A stretch of DNA of 64,000 nucleotides from Streptomyces sp. NBC_00683 (GCF_036226745.1 NZ_CP109013.1:2914001-2978000), one strand, 5' to 3'. Shown: positions 15,940 through 25,596, counted from the first letter of the stretch. Notes: generated from the sequence alone by a model not told the origin. Made by a program: numbers and translations.

Positions 15940-17565
15940 TCAGCCCGTTGCGGCGGCGGCCAGGGGCGCGGTGTCGTGGACGAGGCCGGGCGGTCCGTCG
16001 AGCAGGACGTAGTGGACGGCGTCCAGGAGCGCCTGCCAGCTGGCCGCGGTCGTGTTGCCGTCCACCCCGACGGTGCCCCAGCGGCGCTCCCCGTCCCGGT
16101 AGGAGATGAGGACCCGGGCAGCTGCGCCGCTGCCGGTCTCCCCGCTGAGCACCCGCACCCGGTAGTCCACCAGTTCGAGCCGGGCGAGGGCCGGGAAGCA
16201 GGGGTCCAGGGCCGTGTGCAGCGCGGTGTCCAGGGCGTTGACGGGGCCGTTGCCGTGCCCGGTCGCGGTGACGCTGCGGCCCTGGACCAGGAGCCGTACG
16301 GTGGCCTCGGTGCGGACCTCGCCGCTCAGCACCCCGAACACCCCGACGGACCAGGACTCCACCTCGAAGGGGCGGGGCCCGGGGCCGCCGGCGAGCTCCT
16401 CGCGCAGCAGCAGCTCGAACGAGGCGTCGGCGGACTCGAAGCTGTAGCCGCTGTTCTCCAGGTCCTTCACCCGGGTCGCGGCGCGGGCCACCTCGTCGGA
16501 GCCCGCTTCCACGTCGTACCCGAGTTCACGCGCCTTGAGCTCGATCGACGAGCGGCCTCCCATGTCGGAGACGAGGGTGCGCATCGTGTTGCCGACCAGC
16601 TCAGGGGTGGTGTGCTGGTAGAGGTCGGGGTCGACCCGCAGCGCGGAGGCGTGCAGTCCGGCCTTGTGGGTGAAGGCCGAGCCGCCGATGTACGGGGCGG
16701 CGACGTTGCCGGCCACCTGGGTCAGCTCGGTGATGGCCCGGCCGGTGGCGGCAAGCTCCCGCAGCTTCTCCAGCGGCACGACCTCCCGGCCCCGCTTGAG
16801 CACGAGGTTCGCGATGACGGTGAACAGGTCGGCGTTGCCGCACCGTTCGCCGTAGCCGTGCGCGGTGCCCTGTGCCTGGACGGCTCCCGCGTCCACCGCT
16901 GCCATGGTGTTGGCGACGGCGCAGCCGGTGTCGTTGTGGCAGTGGATGCCGAGCTGCACTCCGGTCAGGGCGAGTGTCTCGGCGACGACGGACCGCACCT
17001 CGTCGGGCAGTGAGCCGCCGTTGGTGTCGCAGAGGACGACCGTCTCGGCGCCCGCCTCGGCCGCGGCGCGGACCACGGCGAGCGCGTACTCGCGGTTGAG
17101 CTGGTAGCCGTCGAAGTAGTGCTCGGCGTCGACGAACACCCGCCGGCCGGCGTGCACCAGGTGGCGTACCGTCCCGCTGATCATGGCGAGGTTCTCGGCG
17201 AGCGTGGTGCGCAGCGCGTTGCGCACATGCCCGGTGTGGCTCTTGGCCACCAGGGTCACCACCGGGGTCTCGGCCTCCAGCAGGGCGCGTACCTGCGGGT
17301 CGAGGGAGGCGGGTACGCCGGGCCTGCGGGTGGCGCCGAAGGCGGCGAGCACGGCGTTCTTCAGGTCGAGTTCGGTGCGGGCGCGACGGAAGAACTCGGT
17401 GTCCTTCGGCACGGCCCCCGGCCAGCCTCCCTCGATGAAGCCCACCCCGAGGTCGTCGAGCCGGCGTGCGACGGCGAGCTTGTCCTCGACCGTCAGCACC
17501 ATGCCTTCCTGCTGAGTGCCGTCGCGCAGGGTCGTGTCGTAGAGCTGGAAGCTCTGCTCGGCCAT
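15940..17565 (-). CDS. (R)-citramalate synthase (CimA type)
   Basis: 541-aa member of the alpha-isopropylmalate synthase superfamily condensing pyruvate and acetyl-CoA to citramalate. The HMGL-like barrel has YDTTLRDGTQQEG, the metal ligands of the GIHCHNDTG motif and GYGERCGNADL; the C-terminal LeuA-dimer regulatory domain is present (about 400-520). Citramalate feeds 2-oxobutyrate and then isoleucine, propionyl-CoA or 2-methylbutyryl-CoA. A dedicated copy suggests a propionate- or isoleucine-derived branched unit in the product. Homocitrate or 2-isopropylmalate synthesis is less likely given this length and the TQQEG variant. Confidence 0.88.
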   Translation of the reverse strand: MAEQSFQLYDTTLRDGTQQEGMVLTVEDKLAVARRLDDLGVGFIEGGWPGAVPKDTEFFRRARTELDLKNAVLAAFGATRRPGVPASLDPQVRALLEAETPVVTLVAKSHTGHVRNALRTTLAENLAMISGTVRHLVHAGRRVFVDAEHYFDGYQLNREYALAVVRAAAEAGAETVVLCDTNGGSLPDEVRSVVAETLALTGVQLGIHCHNDTGCAVANTMAAVDAGAVQAQGTAHGYGERCGNADLFTVIANLVLKRGREVVPLEKLRELAATGRAITELTQVAGNVAAPYIGGSAFTHKAGLHASALRVDPDLYQHTTPELVGNTMRTLVSDMGGRSSIELKARELGYDVEAGSDEVARAATRVKDLENSGYSFESADASFELLLREELAGGPGPRPFEVESWSVGVFGVLSGEVRTEATVRLLVQGRSVTATGHGNGPVNALDTALHTALDPCFPALARLELVDYRVRVLSGETGSGAAARVLISYRDGERRWGTVGVDGNTTAASWQALLDAVHYVLLDGPPGLVHDTAPLAAAATG

Positions 17566-17681
17566 CGCCCCTCCCTTGTCCTGTGTGCGCCGGCGATGGC
17601 CGGCCGCTGTCCGGATACTTCCCCCACGGTCCGGCGGCGGGCCGGAGAAAGGCTCGAGCGGTGATGGACCGTGCGCACACG

Positions 17682-17731
17682 ACGGTGCGGCGGGAGCGGA
17701 CGGCAGAGGCCGTCCGCTCCCGCCGCACCGT
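17682..17731 (-). terminator. Strong hairpin terminator after the first MFS gene
   Basis: Perfect 23-bp inverted repeat (17682-17704 with 17709-17731) around an AGAG loop, 20 bp past the MFS stop. It separates MFS transcription from the same-strand citramalate synthase gene. Confidence 0.7.
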
Positions 17732-17750
17732 GAGCGGGGGTGTTACGGGG

Positions 17751-19520
17751 TCAGGAAGCCGGGGCGGCCTCGGGGGCCTTGCCGGCCTCCTCCTCGTCCT
17801 CGGGGGCTTCCAGCCTCATCTGCCGCGGGATCGCGAGCATCAGGAGGAAGGCGAGGACGACGACTCCGCCGAAGACCCACAGGGTGGTCTGCAGGCTGCC
17901 TGCGAAGGAGGTTCCGGTGGCGTCCTTGGCGTAGCCGGCCAGGACCGGGGCCGCCTGCTGGTTCTGGAGCGCGGGGACGGCGCAGCTCTCCGGGACGACG
18001 GCCGGGTCCTTCTCCTCGACCCGGTCGACCGCGCACGTCCGGTAGGCCGCGACGGTGGTGTCCGCCTCTCCCGGGGTGAGCCCGGCGGTGGCGACGAGTT
18101 CCTTGCGCAGTTCCGCGGACTGGTCGTCGATCGCCGTTCCGGTGTTGCCCACCAGTCCGGCGAAGAAGACGACGCTGACCAGGGCACCGCCGACGGCGAA
18201 GCCGAGCTGGGCGTTGGTGTGGACGATGCCGGAGGCGGAGCCCGCGTCCTTCTGCGGCACCTCGGAGATCACGATCTGCGGCAGCGGGGCCGCGATGAGG
18301 CCGAAGCCGAGACCGATCAGCAGCATCGGCACCACGAGCTGCCAGGAGCTGATGCCGCTGCCGTACTCGCCCGCCGCCCACAGGAAGGCCAGCGCACCGA
18401 CCACGGTGACGACCGCGCCGGACTGCAGCACCTTGCGGCCGAACTTGGGCACCAGGACGACCATGGCCGCCGAGGAGGTGAGGAAGGCACCGATGCAGAA
18501 CGGGAGGCTCGTGAGCCCCGAGCGCATCGGCGACCAGCCGAGGCCGACCTGCATGTAGACGGTCCAGCCGATGTTGAACATGCCGATGCCGATGTAGAAG
18601 GCGAGGTTCACGCCGAGCCCGGAGGAGAAGCTGCGGATGCGGAACAGCGCCAGCTCCACGAGCGGTGAGCCGTCCAGGAGGGTCTTCTTCTTCTGCCACA
18701 GGATGAAGGCGGCGAGCACCGGCACCGAAGCGGCCATCGACACGAAGCCCCACAGCGGCCAGCCCAGTTCGCGGCCCTGGAGCAGCGGGAAGATCAGCAG
18801 GAGCAGACCGGCGGTGGCGAGGACGACGCCCCTGACGTCGAGCTTCAGGGCGTGCGGTGCCTTGGACTCACGGAGCACGCGCGGGGCGTAGATCAGCCCG
18901 AGGATGCCGACCGGGATGTTGATGAGGAAGATCAGCCGCCAGCCGAGGCCGAAGAGGTCCCACTCGGCCAGCGGTCCGCCCGCGCCCATGCCGACCGCGG
19001 CGGCCACACCGGCCACACCGCCGTACATGGCGAAGGCGCCGGCCCGCTCCTTGGCGGAGAAGGTGACGTGGATGATGGCGAGGATCTGCGGAACCATGAT
19101 TCCGGCGAAGGCGCCCTGGATCATGCGGGACGCGACCAGCTGCCAGGGCTCCTGGGCAAGTCCGGCTCCCAGGGATGCCAGCGTGAAGCCGACGACGCCG
19201 AGGAGGAACATCCGCTTGCGGCCGTAGATGTCGCCCAGCCTGCCACCGAGGATCAGCATCAGCGCGAAGCTGAGCTGATAGCCCACCAGCACCCACTGGA
19301 TGATGGAGTAGCCGCCGCCGATGCCTTGCTGGATGGCCGGGGCCGCCACGTTCGCGATGGTGCCGTCCAGCATGTCCATGAAGGCGGCGACGAGCAGCAC
19401 CAGCAGGGCCATCCAGCGCTTCGGGTCGGGCGGCGCCGCACCGGTTCGCTTGTCCGCAGCCGTCTCGTCCCTTGCCACCTCCGTCTCCGTGGACGGAGCC
19501 TGCTCGGAGGAAATAGCCAT
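17751..19520 (-). CDS. MFS drug exporter, DHA2 (EmrB/QacA) type
   Basis: 589-aa inner-membrane proton antiporter with about 14 hydrophobic helices, the first at about 40-60 (MALLVLLVAAFMDMLDGTIANVA, containing the DHA2 motif D1). Motif A is GGRLGDIYGRKR and motif C the glycine-rich VAGVAAAVGMGAGGPLAEW. A soluble loop (about 450-520) lies before the last helix, and the tail is acidic. Start ATG 19520 has a GAGAGG site. One of two exporters in the cluster; likely removes the product. Confidence 0.93.
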   Translation of the reverse strand: MAISSEQAPSTETEVARDETAADKRTGAAPPDPKRWMALLVLLVAAFMDMLDGTIANVAAPAIQQGIGGGYSIIQWVLVGYQLSFALMLILGGRLGDIYGRKRMFLLGVVGFTLASLGAGLAQEPWQLVASRMIQGAFAGIMVPQILAIIHVTFSAKERAGAFAMYGGVAGVAAAVGMGAGGPLAEWDLFGLGWRLIFLINIPVGILGLIYAPRVLRESKAPHALKLDVRGVVLATAGLLLLIFPLLQGRELGWPLWGFVSMAASVPVLAAFILWQKKKTLLDGSPLVELALFRIRSFSSGLGVNLAFYIGIGMFNIGWTVYMQVGLGWSPMRSGLTSLPFCIGAFLTSSAAMVVLVPKFGRKVLQSGAVVTVVGALAFLWAAGEYGSGISSWQLVVPMLLIGLGFGLIAAPLPQIVISEVPQKDAGSASGIVHTNAQLGFAVGGALVSVVFFAGLVGNTGTAIDDQSAELRKELVATAGLTPGEADTTVAAYRTCAVDRVEEKDPAVVPESCAVPALQNQQAAPVLAGYAKDATGTSFAGSLQTTLWVFGGVVVLAFLLMLAIPRQMRLEAPEDEEEAGKAPEAAPAS

Positions 19521-19618
19521 GGTGTACCTCTCAGATCTTGGGGGGACCGGGATAGTCCTTGGGGGGTTCCGCAGGTGGCTGGACAGCCTTGGACCATCGG
19601 ACGGCAGGATGCCCGATG

Positions 19619-20665
19619 TCAGTGGAATTCCACTGGAGTGCGGCTGAACCGCGGGGCCACTGCGGCAGGACCGCTTCCGCGTGCCAGGTGGTGCGGATGA
19701 GATGCCGCCTCCGCGGCACTCAGCACCGGCGTGACACAGGCCTCGGTGCCTTCGAACAGCTGCGCCCAGTGATCCCGCTCCCCGGTGATGAAGCGGCTCG
19801 CGAACTCCCTGCGCAACGCCGGCCAGTTGTGCGGTTCGTCCCGGTCGGGCAGGGCCGCGCCCGCCAGTCCGAGCCCGTGCAGCAGCGCGGCGTAGAAGCG
19901 TTCCTCCAGCGCGCCGACGGCCACGTAGCCGCCGTCGGCGCACGCGTAGGTGGTGTAGAACGGCGCTCCGCCGTCCAGCAGGTTCGCGCCGCGCTCGTGC
20001 CGCCACTGGCCGGCCGCCTCCATGCCGACCAGCATGCCGAGCATCGCCCCCGCGCCGTCCACGATCGCGGCGTCGACGACCTGCCCCCGGCCGGTCCGCT
20101 GCCGCTCGTACACGGCCGCGAGGACCCCGGCGACCAGGAACATCGAGCCGCCCGCGAAGTCCCCCAGGAAGTTCACCGGGACGACGGGCGGCCCGCCGGC
20201 TTCGCCGATCGCGTACAACGCGCCACTGAGCGCGAGGTAGTTGATGTCGTGTCCGGGGGTACTGGCGAGCGGTCCCTCCTGCCCCCAGCCCGTCATCCGG
20301 GCGTAGACGAGGGCGGGATTGCGGTCCAGGCACACCTCGGGTCCGATGCCGAGCCGCTCGGCCACCCCCGGTCTGAAGCCCTCGACCAGGATGTCGGAGC
20401 TCTCGAGGAGGCTCAGGAGCTCCGCGATGTCGTCGGGGCTCTTCAGGTCCAGTGCGATGCGGTGGCGTCCGCGGTCCAGGACCTGGTGCCACTGTTCGAA
20501 GGAGCGGCGGCCGTCGGCCCGGTCGATCCGGATCACTTCGGCGCCCAGGTCGGCCAGCACCATGCAGGCGAAGGGCGCCGGCCCGATCGCCGCCAGTTCG
20601 ACCACTCTCAGCCCGCTCAGGGGCCCGGTCGCGGCGGACCGGCCCTCACTCGCTGCTATGCCCAT
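19619..20665 (-). CDS. Alpha-methylacyl-CoA racemase (CaiB/BaiF family III)
   Basis: 348-aa family III CoA-transferase fold protein. GHDINYLALSG (His139) and LGDFAGGSMFL (Asp169), spaced 30 residues apart, match the catalytic His/Asp pair of alpha-methylacyl-CoA racemase, so epimerisation at C2 of a 2-methylacyl-CoA is more likely than CoA transfer. This fits a 2-methylbutyryl-type unit suggested by the citramalate synthase. Start ATG 20665 lacks a clear ribosome-binding site. Divergent from the P450 at 20848. Confidence 0.85.
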   Translation of the reverse strand: MGIAASEGRSAATGPLSGLRVVELAAIGPAPFACMVLADLGAEVIRIDRADGRRSFEQWHQVLDRGRHRIALDLKSPDDIAELLSLLESSDILVEGFRPGVAERLGIGPEVCLDRNPALVYARMTGWGQEGPLASTPGHDINYLALSGALYAIGEAGGPPVVPVNFLGDFAGGSMFLVAGVLAAVYERQRTGRGQVVDAAIVDGAGAMLGMLVGMEAAGQWRHERGANLLDGGAPFYTTYACADGGYVAVGALEERFYAALLHGLGLAGAALPDRDEPHNWPALRREFASRFITGERDHWAQLFEGTEACVTPVLSAAEAASHPHHLARGSGPAAVAPRFSRTPVEFH

Positions 20666-20847
20666 CCCGGGAGGCTAGGAAGCCTGTCCGGAAACCGGCT
20701 CGGGCCGCGCTCGCGCCGGGCTCGCACCGCGGCGCACGGACTCCAGCTGTGCCCGAGCGGGCGCTGGCACCGTGCACCGGGAACTTTGTGCCGTCGGAAA
20801 CCCGACGTTCTTCACGAGGAACGATTCCCCACGAGGAAGGATCCACT

Positions 20848-22074
20848 GTGACAACCAGTGCTACGGAGCCGGGCACCGCCGAGGCGGAGACCAGCACCTT
20901 CCCCTACAAACGGCAGTGCCCCTTCACTCCTCCGAAGGAGTACGCGGAGATCGTCGAGAAGGACGTCTCCCAGGTCACGCTGTCCGGATCCGGCCTCCGC
21001 ATCTGGACGGTCGCGGGCTACGAGACGATCCGGCAGCTGCTGACGGACCCCCGGGTCAGCGCCTCGCGCCGGCACGACAACTTCCCCTTCTACTTCATCG
21101 CCCCGCCGGAGTACCGCACCGAGACGTCCTTCATCGGCTACGACGGCAAGGCGCACAGCGACACCCGCCGCAAGGCCGCCCTGACGTTCACCAGCCGCCA
21201 GGTGCGCCGGCTGCGGCCCCGTATCGAGGAGATCGTCGACGACCACCTCGACAAGCTGCTGGCCATGGAGCCCGGGGTGGACTTCCACCACGCGTTCTCG
21301 CTGCCGGTGCCGATGACCGTCATCTGCGAGCTGCTGGGCATTCCGCAGGACCGGCACGAGTTCTTCATCAAGCACGGCACGGCACTGCTCGGCGGGCACA
21401 GCTCCACCGAGGAGCGCCAGGCCGCGATCGTCGAGGTGAACGCGTACGTCAGCGACCTCATCCAGCTGAAGAAGCGCGAGCCGGGCGAGGACCTGCTCAG
21501 CCGTGCGATGGCCGACTACGAGGCGTCCGGCGAGGAGTACACCGACCGCGACCTGTTCAACATGGTCCGGCTCCTGATGAACGGCGGCCACGAGACCACG
21601 GCCAGCCAGATCTCGCTCGGCACCGCCTGCCTGCTGGAGAACCCCGACCAGCTGAAGCTCCTGCTGAACGACCCCTCGCTGGTCAAGCCGGCCGTCGAGG
21701 AGCTGGTGCGGTTCGCGACCATCGGCGACACCGCGGTCCCCCGGGTCGCCCTGGAGGACATCGAGATCGGCGGCTCGGTCATCCGCAAGGGCGACGGCAT
21801 CCTCTGCCTCGGCCTCGCCGCGAACCGGGACCCCGAGGTGTTCCCCGAGCCGGAGAAGCTCGACATCACGCGCGGCAGCCGCAAGCACCTGGGCTTCGGG
21901 CACGGCGTGCACCACTGCATCGGCGCGGACCTCGCCCGCCTGGAGCTGGAGATCGTGTGGAGCAAGCTGTTCCAGCGCATCCCGACGCTGCAGCTCGCCA
22001 AGCCCTTCCTGGAGATACCCCGTAAGGAGGGCGCAGTGATCTACGGGCTGTGGGAGCTGCCGGTCAAGTGGTGA
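20848..22074 (+). CDS. Cytochrome P450 (first of four)
   Basis: 408-aa soluble class I bacterial P450 (CYP105/107-like organisation). The I-helix reads GGHETTAS with the acid-Thr pair, the ExxR motif is in VEELVRF, and the heme-binding loop is GFGHGVHHCIG with Cys as axial ligand. The N-terminus is QCPFTPPKEY. GTG 20848 follows GAGGAAGG by 7 nt. It leads a plus-strand operon of P450, epoxide hydrolase, P450 and reductase. Electrons probably come from the ferredoxin/reductase pair at 38-39.7 kb. Substrate unknown. Confidence 0.93.
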   Translation: MTTSATEPGTAEAETSTFPYKRQCPFTPPKEYAEIVEKDVSQVTLSGSGLRIWTVAGYETIRQLLTDPRVSASRRHDNFPFYFIAPPEYRTETSFIGYDGKAHSDTRRKAALTFTSRQVRRLRPRIEEIVDDHLDKLLAMEPGVDFHHAFSLPVPMTVICELLGIPQDRHEFFIKHGTALLGGHSSTEERQAAIVEVNAYVSDLIQLKKREPGEDLLSRAMADYEASGEEYTDRDLFNMVRLLMNGGHETTASQISLGTACLLENPDQLKLLLNDPSLVKPAVEELVRFATIGDTAVPRVALEDIEIGGSVIRKGDGILCLGLAANRDPEVFPEPEKLDITRGSRKHLGFGHGVHHCIGADLARLELEIVWSKLFQRIPTLQLAKPFLEIPRKEGAVIYGLWELPVKW

Positions 22075-22150
22075 GGTCGACCCGTGCTCGAGCAGCCATC
22101 CGTAGCGTGCCGTGGCACCACACCCCGGCGGCAGTCCAGGAGGAAGACGT

Positions 22151-23272
22151 ATGAGCACGGCACTCACGCCTTTCCGCGTCGGGTTCCCCGACGCGGATCT
22201 CGCCGACCTCGGCGAGCGGCTGGCCCGGACCCGGTGGCCCGACAAGGAGACGGTCGGTGACTGGTCGCAGGGCGTGCCGCTGGCCTACCTCCAGGAGCTC
22301 GCCGAGTACTGGCGGAACACCTACGACTGGCGGGCGGCCGAGGCGCGGCTGAACGCGCTGCCGCAGTTCCGCACCGAGATCGACGGTCTCGGCATCCACT
22401 TCCTGCACGTGCGCTCGCGCCACCCGCAGGCGAAGCCGCTGCTGCTCAGCCACGGCTGGCCCGGATCCGTCATCGAATTCCTGGACATCATCGGCCCGTT
22501 GACGGACCCCGAGGATCCGGCGGACGCCTTCCACGTGGTCTGCCCGTCGCTGCCCGGCTTCGGCTTCAGCGACAAGCCGGACGAGGCGGGCTGGACGGTG
22601 GAGCGCACCGCGGCCGCCTGGGCCGAGCTGATGAACCGGCTCGGATACGAGCGGTACGCGGCGCACGGCACCGACTGGGGCTCCTTCCTGACCGGAATCC
22701 TGGGCGAGAGCGACGCGGAGCACCTGGTGGGCATCCACCTGGCGATGCCCTTCGCCCGGCCGCCGCAGGAACAGGTGGAGCTGGACGAGCGGGATCTGGC
22801 CGGCCTGGCCGCGCTCAAGGAGTTCCAGACCCACGAGGGCGCGTACTCCGTGCTGCAGGCCACCCGACCGCAGACCCTCGGGTACGGGCTCGCCGACTCG
22901 CCCGTCGGCCAGCTGGCCTGGATGATCGAGAAGTACTGGGCCTGGAGCGACCACGACGGCGACGTCGAGAAGGTCATCCCCCGCGACAGGCTGCTGGACG
23001 CCGTGACGCTCGCCTGGCTGGCCGGCACCGGCACCTCGTCCGCCCGGATCTACTGGGAGAGCCACAACAAGATGGCGCTCGGCCGGGTCGACGTGCCCAC
23101 GGCCTGCTCCGTCTTCCCCAAGGACGCCCGGATGCCGCGCGCCTGGTGCGCGCACCGCTTCACCGATCTGCGGCGGTGGACCGACCACGAGCAGGGCGGG
23201 CACTTCCCCGCCCTGGAACAGCCGGAGCTGCTCGTCGAGGAGCTGCGCTCCTTCTTCCGCACGCTGACCTGA
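22151..23272 (+). CDS. Epoxide hydrolase (alpha/beta hydrolase, EHN-type)
   Basis: 373-aa protein with the N-terminal EHN domain (about 1-110: FRVGFPDADLADLGERLARTRWP) and an alpha/beta hydrolase domain. Visible elements are the HGWPGS oxyanion motif, the nucleophile Asp in HGTDWGSF and the catalytic His in EQGGHFPALE. Such enzymes open epoxides to diols or guide ether-ring formation. Next to P450s and an AlkZ-like glycosylase this supports an epoxide-bearing product, where it may shape the molecule or detoxify it. Confidence 0.9.
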   Translation: MSTALTPFRVGFPDADLADLGERLARTRWPDKETVGDWSQGVPLAYLQELAEYWRNTYDWRAAEARLNALPQFRTEIDGLGIHFLHVRSRHPQAKPLLLSHGWPGSVIEFLDIIGPLTDPEDPADAFHVVCPSLPGFGFSDKPDEAGWTVERTAAAWAELMNRLGYERYAAHGTDWGSFLTGILGESDAEHLVGIHLAMPFARPPQEQVELDERDLAGLAALKEFQTHEGAYSVLQATRPQTLGYGLADSPVGQLAWMIEKYWAWSDHDGDVEKVIPRDRLLDAVTLAWLAGTGTSSARIYWESHNKMALGRVDVPTACSVFPKDARMPRAWCAHRFTDLRRWTDHEQGGHFPALEQPELLVEELRSFFRTLT

Positions 23273-23311
23273 GACCCGAGACCTGAGACCTTCCGTCTGG
23301 AGGCACTGCCC

Positions 23312-24556
23312 ATGACCGCCCGAACGACCGGGGTGAGTGAAGACCTGCCCGAATTCCCGTTCCCGGGTACGAGTTACCGGGGCCCCGACCCGATCTTCAC
23401 GCGGTTGCGCGCGGAGCGGCCCGTCGCGCGGGTGCAGTGGAGCGGAGGCGGTCATGCCTGGCTGGTGACCCGCCACGAGGACATCAAGTCGGTACTGGAC
23501 GACACCCGTTTCAGCCGCGCCGCCTCGTACGCGCCGGACGCCCCCACCTTCAGCGGGCTGTTCCAGGCCCCGCCGGGAATGATCATCTCGCTCGATCCGC
23601 CGGACCACACCAGGCTGCGCGTGCTGGCCGAGCAGGCGTTCTCGCCGGCCCGGATCCAGGGGATGCGGCCCCGGGTGCGGGAGCTGGCGGGCCGGCTGCT
23701 GGACGCGCTGGACAAGGAGTCGGACGGCGGTCCGGTGGATCTGGTCGAGGGCTTCGCCGCTCCGCTGGCCATGGCCGTCATCTGTGAGCTGCTGGGTGTC
23801 CCGGAGCAGGACAGGGACCAGTTCCTCACGTGGGTACGCCAGTTCGCCGATGTGTCGGGTCCCGAGGAGCTGGCCGTCGAGGGCCGCGAGAACCTCGGTG
23901 CCTATATCGCCGGACTGGTGGCCGGCAAGCAGGCGGAGCCCGCCGACGATGTGCTCTCCGCCCTGATCACCGCCCGTGACGGCGAGGACCGGCTCGGCTT
24001 CGAGGAGCTGGTCGGGCTCGGCTACACGCTGCTGGGCGGCGGTTTCGACTCGGCGGCCGGCCAGATCTCCAACTTCGCCCTGACGCTGCTCGACCGCCAC
24101 ACCGACGTCTGGCGCCGGCTCGGCGAGCACCCGGAGGACGTACCGGCGGCGCTGGAGGAGCTCCTGCGTACGGTCAACCTGACCGGCAACGACACCTCGG
24201 GGCTGCCGCGGATCGCCACGGAGGACGTGGAGATAGGCGGCGCGGTCATCCCCGCCGGGGACGCCGTGTTCCTCTCCTTCGCCTCCGCCAACCGTGACGG
24301 GTCGGTGTTCGCCGACCCCGACACCGCCGACTTCGGCCGGACCGCCAATCCCCACCTCGCGTTCGGGTACGGCATCCACCACTGCCTGGGGGCGCCGCTG
24401 GCCCGGGTGGAGCTCGCCGTCGCCCTGGAGGAACTGACCGGCCGCTACCCCGACGCGCGGCTGGCCGTGCCGGAGAGCGAGCTGCTCTGGAGGGCCGGCG
24501 ATGTGAACCACAACCTGGTCAGCCTCCCCGTCCACCTGAGAAGGAGCACCACATGA
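23312..24556 (+). CDS. Cytochrome P450 (second) with variant I-helix
   Basis: 414-aa P450 beginning FPFPGTSYRGPDPIF. The heme loop is FGYGIHHCLGAPLAR and the ExxR motif EELLR. The I-helix reads GGGFDSAAGQ, so the usual Thr after the acid is Ser and the following Thr is Ala, a departure from its relatives at 33.6 and 40.4 kb (GAGFDTTANQ). This may alter proton delivery and the reaction type. Its stop overlaps the next gene (ATGA). Confidence 0.92.
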   Translation: MTARTTGVSEDLPEFPFPGTSYRGPDPIFTRLRAERPVARVQWSGGGHAWLVTRHEDIKSVLDDTRFSRAASYAPDAPTFSGLFQAPPGMIISLDPPDHTRLRVLAEQAFSPARIQGMRPRVRELAGRLLDALDKESDGGPVDLVEGFAAPLAMAVICELLGVPEQDRDQFLTWVRQFADVSGPEELAVEGRENLGAYIAGLVAGKQAEPADDVLSALITARDGEDRLGFEELVGLGYTLLGGGFDSAAGQISNFALTLLDRHTDVWRRLGEHPEDVPAALEELLRTVNLTGNDTSGLPRIATEDVEIGGAVIPAGDAVFLSFASANRDGSVFADPDTADFGRTANPHLAFGYGIHHCLGAPLARVELAVALEELTGRYPDARLAVPESELLWRAGDVNHNLVSLPVHLRRSTT

Positions 24557-25575
24557 GCAGCGTCGAACTTCCCGCCGTCAGCAGGGAGGTCCGCCTTGCG
24601 GCCTACCCGGTCGACGAAGTCACCCTGGAGCACTTCGAGTTCGGTGAGACCGAGCTGTCCGCGCCTGCTGACGGCGAGGTCGTCGTACGCAACGACTGGA
24701 TGACGCTCGGCTCGGTGGCCCGCGACCAGATGAACCCCGACACGAAGCTGCCGATCCCGGTCTTCCAGCCGGGCGTCGCGATGTGGGGCCGCACCGTCGG
24801 CACGGTGGTCGCGTCCAACAGCGACACCCTCGCCGTCGGCGATCTCGTGGAGCACTTCTCCGGCTGGCGCGACTACGCGGTCGGCAACGCCCACGGGTTC
24901 TTCAAGCGTGACCGCTCCCTCCTGCCGGGCCCGGAGTACTTCCTGTCCCAGGGGCCGACGGCCTGGCACGGCATGGTCGGTACGGCGGCGGTCGCCGAGG
25001 GCGACACGGTGTTCGTGTCGGGAGCCACCAACGGTGTCGGCGCGCTGGCCGGGCAGATAGCGAAGCTGCGGGGCGCCAAGCGCGTCATCGGCAGCACCGG
25101 GTCCAAGGAGAAGATCGACTTCCTGGTCGAGGAGCTCGGCTTCGACGCCGCGTTCGACTACCACGAGGGGCCGGTGGCCGAGCAGCTCGCCGCACTGGCG
25201 CCCGACGGCCTCGACGTGGTCTTCGACAACGTGGGCGGCGAGCAGTTCGAGGCCGCGGTCCAGGTCGCGGCCCGCGGGGCCCGGTTCGCGCTGTGCGGTG
25301 CCCTGTCCGGGCAGCACGGCGCGGGTGACGGCGGCAGCCCCCGGCTGCCCCTGATGTCCGCCATCACCAAGGACCTGACGCTGCGCGGCTTCGCGACGCT
25401 GCACACGCCCGACCAGATCGAGGGCTGGAACGCCCAGTTCAGCACCTGGCTGCGCGAGGAGCGCATCGTCTTCCCGCACACGGTCGTCGAGGGCGGGGTC
25501 GCGGAGCTGCCGGAGGCGTTCGTGGCTCTGCTCGGCCGGAAGTACAGCGGCACGGTCCTGGTCAGGATGAGCTGA
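24553..25575 (+). CDS. NADP-dependent medium-chain reductase (LTB4DH/YfmJ-like)
   Basis: 340-aa MDR-superfamily enzyme of the leukotriene B4 dehydrogenase / alkenal double-bond reductase type, without structural zinc cysteines. The NADP Rossmann motif is VSGATNGVGALAGQIAK, followed by FDYHEG and DVVFDNVGGEQFEAAV. It reduces activated C=C bonds. It overlaps the upstream P450 by 4 bp and ends the operon before a pair of hairpin terminators. Confidence 0.9.
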   Translation: MSSVELPAVSREVRLAAYPVDEVTLEHFEFGETELSAPADGEVVVRNDWMTLGSVARDQMNPDTKLPIPVFQPGVAMWGRTVGTVVASNSDTLAVGDLVEHFSGWRDYAVGNAHGFFKRDRSLLPGPEYFLSQGPTAWHGMVGTAAVAEGDTVFVSGATNGVGALAGQIAKLRGAKRVIGSTGSKEKIDFLVEELGFDAAFDYHEGPVAEQLAALAPDGLDVVFDNVGGEQFEAAVQVAARGARFALCGALSGQHGAGDGGSPRLPLMSAITKDLTLRGFATLHTPDQIEGWNAQFSTWLREERIVFPHTVVEGGVAELPEAFVALLGRKYSGTVLVRMS

Positions 25576-25590
25576 GACCGGCGGTCTTTT
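25575..25590 (+). terminator. Small hairpin with T-run after the reductase gene
   Basis: AGACC/GGTCT 5-bp stem with GGC loop followed by TTT, overlapping the last base of the stop codon. Weak alone, but followed at once by a second, strong hairpin. Confidence 0.4.
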
Positions 25591-25596
25591 GTGCTG

